Origin: Asticcacaulis excentricus
GTDB taxonomy: Bacteria; Pseudomonadota; Alphaproteobacteria; Caulobacterales; Caulobacteraceae
Direction of reading: 5' to 3'
Assembly: GCF_003966695.1 (NCBI RefSeq)
Contig: NZ_AP018829.1
Coordinates: forward strand, 124,001-188,000
Length of the DNA stretch: 64,000 nt
Position 1 is the first letter of the stretch. Each line of letters starts with the position of its first letter. The translations under genes and the position numbers were made by a program. Positions 1 through 7,066 of this stretch are shown here, piece after piece. The notes beneath the pieces were generated by a model. It saw nothing but the letters and a program-made list of their open reading frames with translations, ran no database searches and was not told where the DNA came from.

Positions 1-83
1 TGGTTTCACCTGAGTGTTGAGCGGCGTCCACCCCGGGACGTCCTCATCCTATTTTAACCGCCTGATTTGCAACAGTAAACTCT

Positions 84-129
84 GGAATGCGCGGGTTCCG
101 ATCGGCGCCGATCGGGACCCACGCATTCC
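84..129. repeat. 46-bp near-perfect palindrome
   Basis: The two 23-base arms meet at GGC|GCC (between 106 and 107). They read GGAATGCG-C/T-GGGT-T/C-CCGATCGGC, with two mismatches. There is no loop, so this is a cruciform-type or protein-binding palindrome rather than a terminator. It sits about 620 bp beyond the 3' end of the integrase gene. The function is unknown. Confidence 0.7.
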
Positions 130-753
130 AAATATCTCATCGAAATCAGATAATTATTGAAATTGCCGTGGTCCCACTTTTGGCGCCGATCTACACTCTT
201 GGGCCGGCTCTGATAGAGTTTCCGCGCCTCATTGAGCAAAAAAGAAACCCTATGTCAGTTTTTCAATCAGCCGCTGACAGAAGACACTTTCAGGATCTCG
301 CTGTAAACCGATTTCGGCTACTTCTAAGGCGCGATTCTGATTACCTTGATGTAAGTGTAGCTTCCCCCTCGAACGTGCCGCCAAATATTGCCTTTATCAC
401 GATTATATCATTTAGCGAACAAACAGCTAAAAAGCATCCTCAATTCCATCAACACCCCTGTGCCCCCAAAGGACTTACACATCTGTCCGGCGCATGTAGT
501 AAATTGTTTTGCCTAAAGGTTGGTACCGCTACCAAGGCGGCGACAGGCCGTTACGAAGCCAGCCGGCGCCACATGAATTTATTACGCTGATAGGAGGATG
601 CGAAATGCTGTTGGCGTTAACTCCATGAAGCGGCACAATCTAATAGATAGGCCGTTCGGCCTGTTTGCCTTGTCGGCGTACGCCTTGGCAAAGCCATCCC
701 GGCAGGCGGTCTGGCGGTTCGGCGCTGATCCGGTTCCGTCTCTGTGACGCGCC
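130..753. other. Stretch without a convincing gene
   Basis: No open frame here shows recognisable protein features. A 167-codon frame opening at 87 inside the palindrome has irregular composition and no motif. No tRNA, repeat array or transposase fragment was recognised. Confidence 0.5.
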
Positions 754-2067
754 TCACTGTTCAGAATAAAGATCGGGTTCAGGGGCTTCGCCCTTGCGCC
801 GTGGCCGGCGGCGGTTGATAGCGCCGGCGTCGAGCGTGTTCTTGATATGAGCGGCGTAGTATTTCTCGATCATCTCGACACTGGTGCGGCAGTTCTTGGC
901 GATCTGGTAGATGTCGGCGCCTTCCATGAGGCGGAGACAGATATAGGTGTGGCGCAGGCTGTAGGCGGTGCGCAACTGGCCGTCACGGTCTTCCTTGAGA
1001 CCATGGCGCTCTAAGAGGCTGTTGAAGAGCTTGATATGGTTGCCGGGGAAGACGGGGTCTTTCGGTTGAGGGAGAACGGGGGGCGGGATATCTACGCCCT
1101 CCCCCACTGCCCGCTTCTGCCGCTTGCTGACCTTTGGGAGGGTAACAGGCTTCGGACGGGCGAGAAGCCGCTCATAGACGTTCACCGCGCCCGGCATAGA
1201 CTTACAGTAGCCCACACCGATCTTCCTGCGTACCTCGATTTCCAGAATGCGCTCGCCGGTATCGGGATCGGTGACGATGGCCACGTCCCGATGCTGGAGG
1301 TTTTTAGCCTCATCAGGCCGTAGCCCGGTGTTTCCCATGAACAGCACGAAGTCATGCACCTGCTCGGCATTCCAGCGATGGCGACCGGGGGCCGTCTTCG
1401 CATACTCACGGGTGGCGGTATAGAGGGCCTTGTATTCCGCGGGGCTGAACCATGGCCGGTGCATGATCTTGCCCCGCGTCCCGTAGGGCGGTGACAGGTC
1501 TGGCAGATGAGTCAGCCACGCATGGCGCTGGGCCGTCTTCAGGACCTGCCGAAGGGTTACGATCTCATCATGGATGGTACTGCGAGACGGGGGCCTGGCC
1601 TTAGGGGCCTCCGCCTCCGGATTGGAAGCCAGAGCGTCGGGTTTCGGTGACCGGGGCTTGCGCCCGGTCTGCCCGGCCCTGTGCACGCGATACTCCTGCA
1701 CCTTACCGGCTGTGACCTCTGAGATACCCAGTTTACCGAAGAAGGGGCGCAGATGTAGCCTCAGACGGTGCTTGTGGCCCTCAACCCAGCGAGGGCTCCT
1801 CTGCCCTTCCGTTATGACCTCGTATTCCAGCTCGAACTGATCCGCCACCTTATCGAAGCTGATCTCTTTCTTCCTGATCAGACCGGCGCGGGACATGCCG
1901 CGCAGGTTAATGTACCAGTCCTCGGCAATCTCCTTAGCGAGGACAATGTCCTCCTCTTTGGTGCTGGACCGATGCTGCACGCCGTTGATGCTGGCAGAGC
2001 AATGCCAGGTGCGACCGGTACGCCGATACAGATGAACCTTACCGCCCAAAATCTCGTGGCTGGCCAT
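754..2067 (-). CDS. Tyrosine recombinase / phage-type integrase
   Basis: This 437-residue site-specific recombinase would catalyse integration and excision of a mobile element. The N-terminal half holds the arm- and core-binding regions, with a low-complexity Pro/Ala/Lys linker around residues 135-165. The C-terminal catalytic half shows the first arginine in TGLRPDEAKNL, the His-x-x-Arg-like box in YSLRHTYICLRL and the nucleophile region EKYYAAH near the end. This is the usual R...HxxR...Y order, so the protein looks full-length and active. The gene reads away from the tRNA-Met fragment at 2227-2270, with its promoter in the 100-odd bases between them. That position suggests it drives an element lying to the left of the tRNA scar. 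Which element it mobilises is inference. Confidence 0.93.
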   Translation of the reverse strand: MASHEILGGKVHLYRRTGRTWHCSASINGVQHRSSTKEEDIVLAKEIAEDWYINLRGMSRAGLIRKKEISFDKVADQFELEYEVITEGQRSPRWVEGHKHRLRLHLRPFFGKLGISEVTAGKVQEYRVHRAGQTGRKPRSPKPDALASNPEAEAPKARPPSRSTIHDEIVTLRQVLKTAQRHAWLTHLPDLSPPYGTRGKIMHRPWFSPAEYKALYTATREYAKTAPGRHRWNAEQVHDFVLFMGNTGLRPDEAKNLQHRDVAIVTDPDTGERILEIEVRRKIGVGYCKSMPGAVNVYERLLARPKPVTLPKVSKRQKRAVGEGVDIPPPVLPQPKDPVFPGNHIKLFNSLLERHGLKEDRDGQLRTAYSLRHTYICLRLMEGADIYQIAKNCRTSVEMIEKYYAAHIKNTLDAGAINRRRPRRKGEAPEPDLYSEQ

Positions 2068-2175
2068 GCGCTTTACCCCTCCACTCGCGTCACAGGAGAG
2101 ACGGTGACACCTTCGCGTCAGTTCGTCAAACTTTGTGCTAGACGCGCGCTAGGCGGATTTGAGGCCTAAACGCAG

Positions 2176-2199
2176 AAAGGCCTCCCGAAGGAGGCCTTT
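2176..2199 (-). terminator. Hairpin terminator downstream of the tRNA-Met fragment
   Basis: A perfect 10-bp stem (AAAGGCCTCC / GGAGGCCTTT) with a 4-base loop is followed on the minus strand by T-rich sequence. It lies about 27 bases past the 3' end of the tRNA fragment, where an initiator tRNA gene would have its own terminator. Confidence 0.75.
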
Positions 2200-2226
2200 A
2201 ATACATTGTATTTACTGGAAGTTTGG

Positions 2227-2270
2227 GTGCGGGAGCCAGATTTGAACTGACGACCTTCAGGTTATGAGCC
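2227..2270 (-). other. 3' fragment of initiator tRNA-Met: probable attachment-site scar
   Basis: On the minus strand the sequence matches the 3' half of an alphaproteobacterial tRNA-fMet: the CAU anticodon loop (GGCTCATAACC), variable region, T-arm with TTCAAAT, and acceptor strand. The T-stem carries paired changes (A-T instead of the usual G-C). The 5' half is absent: beyond 2270 the sequence no longer forms a D-arm or matching acceptor strand. A 3' tRNA fragment is the typical direct repeat left at the far end of an element integrated in a tRNA gene. By that geometry the element using it lies to the right, and an intact tRNA copy would lie outside the window. Confidence 0.7.
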
Positions 2271-2425
2271 GGACAAAGGTCTCAAGGCGAAGTCGGCGCT
2301 GGCAGCTATTGTACGCGAGTGCGCAAAGAACTATTTTCAAACGTGGAAGCCATCCCTAATGATCGTTTCGCACACTATCTAATGTACATTCCGCATTAAG
2401 CGGAATATACAAACCGCACGTTTCA

Positions 2426-3733
2426 ATGAATCCTCGCGAGATAATGGACAACGATCTTTTCCCCCGGCACATGACGTCGATACTAACAGAGGCTTTGCAA
2501 TCGGCCCGCGTCGTCAACGTCATTGGCCCCCGTCAGGCCGGCAAGACCACACTCGTGCGCGAACTCTATGGGCGTGGCCGCTTCGTGACGCTAGATCACG
2601 AAGCGACCCTTACCGCATTCGAGATTGATCCGGACGGCCAACTCGAAGCCCTGATTGCCGAAGGCGCCACTCCCCTGATCATCGATGAGGCGCAACGGTC
2701 AAAACGCCTCGCCCTGGCAATCAAAGCCCATGTCGATCTGCATCGCCGCATGGGCCAAATACTGCTCACGGGGTCATCGAATATATTTTCGAGTGCCGAG
2801 GTCATGGATTCGCTCGCCGGACGCGTCCAAACGCTCGTGCTACACCCGTTGTCGGCTGCGGAAATCTACCGTGAAGCCCCGACCGCTCTCTTGGACTGGG
2901 CGCAGCATTCCGCCGACCTCGCTAGCTTGCCAGACCTGCCTAAACTCACGCGCACTGAGGCTATCGATCTCCTGACAAAGGGCGGATACCCTGAAATCCG
3001 TCCGCTCGGCGAGCGTGCCCGGCAGCGCCGGTACCGCGCCTATATCGACAGTATCGTCGATCGCGACGTCGCTGATATTCTGAAAGTCCGCAAAACAGAC
3101 GCCTTGCGACGCACGATCGATCAATTAGCCGTGCGGACAGCAAATGAGCTGAACATGCAAGAGCTTTGCTCGAATGTCGGTATCCAGCGCCAAACGGCGG
3201 ATCAATATTGTGATATCCTTGAACGGCTATCTCTGGTTAAGCGCCTAGCCGCCTGGGCATCTGGGGAGGTCCGCCGCGATATCCGTCACCCGAAAATTCA
3301 TATGCTAGATACCGGGATTACCTCAGCGCTACGCAACCTGGGCACCGAAAGCTTTGCAGCTGACGCCCACCCGGCAGCGTTGGGCGGTCTCCTGGAAACT
3401 TGGGTCTTCAGTGAGTTACTCAAGAACCTTCCTTACGCCGATTCCGAATGGCGGCCATGGCATTGGCGTGGGGACGCTGGCCGCGAAGTGGATATACTGC
3501 TTGAAACAGGACGAGAACTCGTCGCCTTTGAGATCAAGGCATCTACCACTATCACGCCTGCGGACCTTAAAAACCTGAAATGGTTCACATCCGAAGGGCC
3601 CGGCAAAAGCTGGAAAGCGACTGGTATTATCATCTACCTGGGATCTCAACCGCTCAGTCTCGGCGACCGATTGTTTGCCCTGCCGTTATCGGTGTTCTGG
3701 GCAAAGAACTGGCGCAACAGCCGCGGGATTTAG
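2426..3733 (+). CDS. AAA-type ATPase with DUF4143 (COG1373 family)
   Basis: A 435-residue predicted ATPase. The Walker A motif GPRQAGKT is at about residues 34-41, the Walker B-like PLIIDEAQR near 85-92 and the sensor-like ILLTGSSN near 112. The middle is a winged-helix-like region, and the C-terminal DUF4143 part has a PD-(D/E)XK-like stretch (GREVDILLETG...VAFEIKAS). This matches the widespread COG1373 proteins, whose biological role is poorly defined; they are common in mobile and defence-rich DNA. The last codons run to the very edge of the IS remnant at about 3736, so the final residues may not be original. It stands alone, on the opposite strand from the integrase. Confidence 0.88.
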   Translation: MNPREIMDNDLFPRHMTSILTEALQSARVVNVIGPRQAGKTTLVRELYGRGRFVTLDHEATLTAFEIDPDGQLEALIAEGATPLIIDEAQRSKRLALAIKAHVDLHRRMGQILLTGSSNIFSSAEVMDSLAGRVQTLVLHPLSAAEIYREAPTALLDWAQHSADLASLPDLPKLTRTEAIDLLTKGGYPEIRPLGERARQRRYRAYIDSIVDRDVADILKVRKTDALRRTIDQLAVRTANELNMQELCSNVGIQRQTADQYCDILERLSLVKRLAAWASGEVRRDIRHPKIHMLDTGITSALRNLGTESFAADAHPAALGGLLETWVFSELLKNLPYADSEWRPWHWRGDAGREVDILLETGRELVAFEIKASTTITPADLKNLKWFTSEGPGKSWKATGIIIYLGSQPLSLGDRLFALPLSVFWAKNWRNSRGI

Positions 3734-3735
3734 GG

Positions 3736-4318
3736 TCCGGACTCGCTACGGCCACCAGACAACAGCGGCGGCGATTGCGACGGCGCTCATGAAGTTTTTG
3801 ATGTTTCGGTCAAAGCGTGTGGCGAGGCGACGCCAGTCCTCTAGTCGGCAGAACATGCGCTCAATGACGTTGCGCTGTTTGTAGATAGCCTTTTCGTATT
3901 CGTATTGGATTTTGCGGTACTTGCGCGGCGGAATGACGGCCTCGGTACCACGCGCGTCGAGCCATTAGCGCGGGGCTTGGCTGTCATAGCCTTTGTCGGC
4001 GACAAGTTCGGCGGAGGCCAGCAGGGCCTCGATGCGCAGCTTGGCCACCTTGCAATCGTGGACGTTGCCGGGCGTCAGGAGCAGGACGTGAGGACGCCCC
4101 TTCGCGTCGCAGAGGGCTTGGATTTTGGTGTTGCGTCCGCCCTTCGTGCGGCCGATACCCTGAGCCAAGGACCCCTTTTCCCCTACCGCGCAGCGGTGAA
4201 CCTTGATGCAACGGCTGTCTATGAACAGCTGATCCAGCGGATCCTCGGCACCCGCAAGCGCGCAGAAAATGCCCTCCCATATGCCATGCTCGGACCAGCA
4301 ACCGATGCGTTCCCGTAA
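3736..4318 (-). mobile_element. Decayed IS5-family insertion sequence (5'-truncated, nonsense-mutated)
   Basis: Minus-strand sequence encodes most of an IS5/IS427-type DDE transposase. It includes LFIDSRCIKVHRC, a GRTKGGRNTKIQAL stretch, ADKGYDS, and a C-terminal part ending near FMSAVAIAAVVWWP. The frame is broken by an in-frame TAA at about 3966, just after ADKGYDSQAPR, and the N-terminal third is missing where the element stops near 4318. It is therefore inactive. It lies directly upstream of the lasso peptide promoter region and may have replaced the original upstream sequence. Confidence 0.82.
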
Positions 4319-4342
4319 GTCTGTCTGCGTTCTGAGACTTAC
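4315..4342. promoter_or_regulatory. Inverted repeat upstream of the lasso precursor gene
   Basis: GTAAGTCT and AGACTTAC form a perfect 8-bp inverted repeat separated by 12 bases, ending 74 bases before the precursor start. It lies at the junction with the IS remnant. It could be an operator or a weak terminator; nothing in the sequence decides between them. Confidence 0.4.
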
Positions 4343-4416
4343 AGCCAATTCTCTTTCTCCTGTGATAGCTGAACCAAGGCAGGAATGGTCCTGCTGTTTC
4401 ATCATAGGAGATCAAT

Positions 4417-4566
4417 ATGCGTACCCAAATCCGTGAACTGCCCGCATGCACCGAAGACCGTATCGATCTCGGCGCCGCTTCCATCGAAACCCGGGGCATC
4501 GGCCAGCCCGTCGAGCAAGACGACGAGACGAGCTTCTACCAGCCGCTGGGCGTCTCCGCCGACTAA
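4417..4566 (+). CDS. Lasso peptide precursor, astexin-1-like
   Basis: A 49-codon gene with a strong AGGAG ribosome-binding site 6 bases before ATG. The predicted leader is residues 1-26 and ends in SIETR, with the threonine at position -2 that lasso maturation enzymes need. The 23-residue core begins GIGQPVEQDD and ends LGVSAD. By comparison with astexin-1 (core beginning GLSQGVEPD), the ring should form between Gly1 and Asp9, giving a nine-residue macrolactam; the tail holds Phe and Tyr at core positions 14 and 15 as candidate plug residues. The B and C genes follow immediately. Cleavage site, ring residue and plugs are inferred from family rules. The core differs clearly from the astexins I can recall. 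Confidence 0.93.
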   Translation: MRTQIRELPACTEDRIDLGAASIETRGIGQPVEQDDETSFYQPLGVSAD

Positions 4567-4572
4567 GGCAGG

Positions 4573-4598
4573 GGTGGGGGCGCCTTGTCGCCCCCACC
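4573..4598 (+). terminator. Hairpin between lasso precursor and maturation genes
   Basis: GGTGGGGGCG and CGCCCCCACC form a perfect 10-bp, almost all-GC stem with a 6-base loop. It lies between the precursor stop and the B gene start. No U-tract follows, so it is more likely an attenuator or an mRNA 3'-end stabiliser than a full terminator. Such intergenic hairpins are known in proteobacterial lasso clusters and are thought to set precursor transcript above enzyme transcript. Confidence 0.7.
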
Positions 4599-4608
4599 GT
4601 TCGCACCC

Positions 4609-5259
4609 ATGACCTACGCCATACCCGCTCATGTTTCGGTGGCTGTCTGCGAGGGACGACCGATTTTTCTGGACCTGAAAGCCAACCGATATTTCGCGCT
4701 TTCTGTAGAACTCGGAAAGGCGTTCCTTGATGGCCTTGACGACCAGAGTTGGTTGACCGATCCGTCCGTGACGGAAGCCCTCGTTAGGCAAGGCGTCTTA
4801 TGTCGCACGTGCGAAAACCAACCCCGGCGCGTCCCACAGATACCCCGCCCGACTCAGAGCCTTCTGGATGCCCCCCTACTCCCATCAGGGCGAGTTGACC
4901 ATCTTCTGGCCCTGACCGCGTACGTAAAGGCGCGGACGGAACTCAGGGTTAGCCCCTTTGAAGCGACTATCCGTCGCTTACAGCGACGCAAACAGAAGCA
5001 GACAACCGTCTCCAACACGCCAGTAGGTGAGGTCGTTGCCGCCCACAGTCGTTTGGGACGCATCGTCACCGTGGCGAACCGATGCCTGCCCCGATCTGTC
5101 GCCCTCATGGATATCCTCGCCTCACGAGACATGCACCCCACCTTTGTGATAGGTGTCCGCCTGCCATTTGCCGCCCACTGTTGGGTTCAGACGGATGATT
5201 ACCTGATCTCGGATCAGGCCCTGACCGTCTCCGACTACACGCCGATACTGGTCGTCTGA
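4609..5259 (+). CDS. Lasso peptide B protein (RRE-fused leader peptidase)
   Basis: The 216-residue lasso maturation protease would bind the precursor leader and cut it off before cyclisation. Residues 1-75 resemble the leader-recognition (RRE/PqqD-like) domain, with the usual VRQGVL end. Residues 95-216 form the transglutaminase-like cysteine protease domain: Cys159 in ANRCLPRSVAL, His190 in FAAHCWVQ and a probable Asp near 202 (ISDQAL). The ATG at 4609 is preferred over an in-frame TTG at 4585, because the TTG lies in the loop of the hairpin and adds only a Pro-rich extension. No good Shine-Dalgarno precedes 4609, as the hairpin occupies that space. The C gene starts one base after its stop. 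Confidence 0.93.
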   Translation: MTYAIPAHVSVAVCEGRPIFLDLKANRYFALSVELGKAFLDGLDDQSWLTDPSVTEALVRQGVLCRTCENQPRRVPQIPRPTQSLLDAPLLPSGRVDHLLALTAYVKARTELRVSPFEATIRRLQRRKQKQTTVSNTPVGEVVAAHSRLGRIVTVANRCLPRSVALMDILASRDMHPTFVIGVRLPFAAHCWVQTDDYLISDQALTVSDYTPILVV

Positions 5260-5260
5260 A

Positions 5261-6985
5261 ATGGCTCTTCGATACGTCGCGATCCTGTTACGCAATAACG
5301 CGCCTTTGACCTCAGACCTCGAGGTGCGAGCCTATGAAGCGGTGCTGAGATACTCAATACGGCTCGATAGGGTTGTGGTGTTCGCAAACGCGCCCCTGTC
5401 TCACAGCGGAGACTTCGTGTTTATCGGCGACGTTTTTCGAAAATCTGACTTCACATACGTTTCGGGGCCAGACATCACCCTGCTGCGGACGGGCTTCGAC
5501 TGGACGACACCTCTCACCGAGCACTACTGGGGTACGTACGTAGCCGTCACCGGACGGCCAGGCCCGGCTGCTTTTCGGGACCCCTCTGGCCAAATGCCCT
5601 GCTTGATTGCAGAGAAGCCGGAAGCCCTTTACGTGGCTTCGGATCTGGCGGCCCTGCGGGCGTTAACCTTGTTGCCATTTCACGTCAGTTGGTCCTCCCT
5701 CCACGCCCATCTTTTCGCGAGCGAACTGTGCAGACCCGACACCTGCCTTGAGGGTATTTCTGAGCTTCGCCCCGCCGAACTCGTTCAACTTGGCCCAACG
5801 GGCGACATCCAGAGGTTCACGGCCTGGCAACCTCCGGTCGCCGAAATCTCTGATGGTTTGATGGCCTACGCAGACCGGGCGCGAGCACTCAGGGAGATCG
5901 TTCTGAAGACCACTCAGGCTATCGGCTCCCGGCACACCTCGATTATTCTGGGCGTATCGGGCGGGCTTGACTCATCTGTCGCCGCTTCCGCATTGGGCAA
6001 TCATCCAGGACTTAAGCTGATGACCAAGGTTGCGCCAATGGCCGCCGGGGATGAGCGGCCCTTTGCGCGTCTCTTAGCGGACCACCTTGGGTACCCGCTT
6101 GAAGTAATCCATTACGATCTCGATGATATCGGCTTTTTAGCATCCCATCTGCAACACCTCGCGCGTCCCCGCCCGAACCTGAGCGGTCAGGCTGCGGAAA
6201 CAGCACTGCGGCGGCATTTTGGGATTACGGGTGAGGATGCGACTTTTAGCGGGTTCGGTGGGGACAATGTCTTTGGCTATCTCACATCCGGGGCTGTGCT
6301 CGCGGACTTACTTCTGACAAGGGGCCTGACGGGTCAGCCGTGGCGTACACTGGACGATCTGGCCCGCTTGACCGGCGATAATTATCTCGCGGTCGCACGC
6401 GCCGCCCTCAAAATTTTATGGCGTCGTAAACCCCGAACGTGGCCAACAGATCCTCGCGGTCTGACCCTCTCAGAAGCCCTGGCGCGCGAGCCGTTTGACC
6501 ATCCGTGGCTGTCGGGCTCGATAACCCTGCCCGGCAAGTATCGGCATCTGGAACTGGTCGCGCGTACCCAAAACCGGCTGGAGGGCTTCGACCGAAAAAC
6601 CGCTGGTCCCACGATCGCCCCGCTTTTGCTTCAGCCCATCGTGGAGCATTGCCTGGCCGTGCCCGTGTGGGAATGGTGCCGAGGGGGTGAGAACCGGTCC
6701 CTGGTCAGAGCCGCCTTCGCCGAAGATCTCCCGCTCGATATTCTTACCAGACGCACAAAGGGCTCACCGGGCGGCTTTTCCTACAAGCTATTCAAGACCA
6801 GACAAAAGGACATCCGCGAGATTCTACTGGATGGTAGCTTGCGCAAACACGGCATCATCGACGTCTCCGCAATCGAGGCGGAACTGTCCGACGACGCGGT
6901 AACCAAAGGCGCTTTTTATCACCGGCTTCTTGAGTTCACAGCGGCTGAACTCTGGGCAAACAGCGTCGGTCCATCAAAAAAGTAG
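5261..6985 (+). CDS. Lasso peptide C protein (macrolactam synthetase)
   Basis: A 574-residue asparagine-synthetase-like enzyme that would adenylate the ring acidic side chain of the core peptide and close the isopeptide bond to Gly1. The N-terminal part resembles the glutaminase-like domain of asparagine synthetase B but lacks the catalytic Cys2 (it begins MALRYVAI), as lasso cyclases do. The ATP-pyrophosphatase loop SGGLDSS is at residues 233-239, and a conserved FSGFGGDNVFGY stretch lies near 330. It is translationally adjacent to the B gene (one-base gap) and followed by a hairpin terminator. No maturation transporter gene (lasso D-type ABC exporter) follows, which fits the isopeptidase-linked lasso clusters of Caulobacterales. 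Confidence 0.95.
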   Translation: MALRYVAILLRNNAPLTSDLEVRAYEAVLRYSIRLDRVVVFANAPLSHSGDFVFIGDVFRKSDFTYVSGPDITLLRTGFDWTTPLTEHYWGTYVAVTGRPGPAAFRDPSGQMPCLIAEKPEALYVASDLAALRALTLLPFHVSWSSLHAHLFASELCRPDTCLEGISELRPAELVQLGPTGDIQRFTAWQPPVAEISDGLMAYADRARALREIVLKTTQAIGSRHTSIILGVSGGLDSSVAASALGNHPGLKLMTKVAPMAAGDERPFARLLADHLGYPLEVIHYDLDDIGFLASHLQHLARPRPNLSGQAAETALRRHFGITGEDATFSGFGGDNVFGYLTSGAVLADLLLTRGLTGQPWRTLDDLARLTGDNYLAVARAALKILWRRKPRTWPTDPRGLTLSEALAREPFDHPWLSGSITLPGKYRHLELVARTQNRLEGFDRKTAGPTIAPLLLQPIVEHCLAVPVWEWCRGGENRSLVRAAFAEDLPLDILTRRTKGSPGGFSYKLFKTRQKDIREILLDGSLRKHGIIDVSAIEAELSDDAVTKGAFYHRLLEFTAAELWANSVGPSKK

Positions 6986-7009
6986 CCCTGCCTTGGCGAT
7001 GGGCAGGGC
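6985..7009. terminator. Terminator hairpin after the lasso C gene
   Basis: GCCCTGCC and GGCAGGGC pair across a 9-base loop, beginning on the last base of the C gene stop codon. It separates the convergent lasso biosynthesis and isopeptidase transcripts. Confidence 0.6.
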
Positions 7010-7066
7010 CACAGTTCGGCGCCGGGCCTTCGCCCTACCGGAGATGCGCCGTTATCAGTAAAAAAA

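Noticed and set aside
87-590. 167-codon open frame at the left edge
   Set aside because: It begins inside the palindrome, has no ribosome-binding site, and its translation has no recognisable domain or coherent composition.
1574-2169. Plus-strand open frames opposite the integrase gene
   Set aside because: They are antisense shadows of a clearly conserved integrase and have no motif of their own.
4433-4791. Alternative frames over the lasso precursor and B gene start
   Set aside because: They overlap the precursor, which has a strong ribosome-binding site, a family-consistent leader and adjacent B and C genes.
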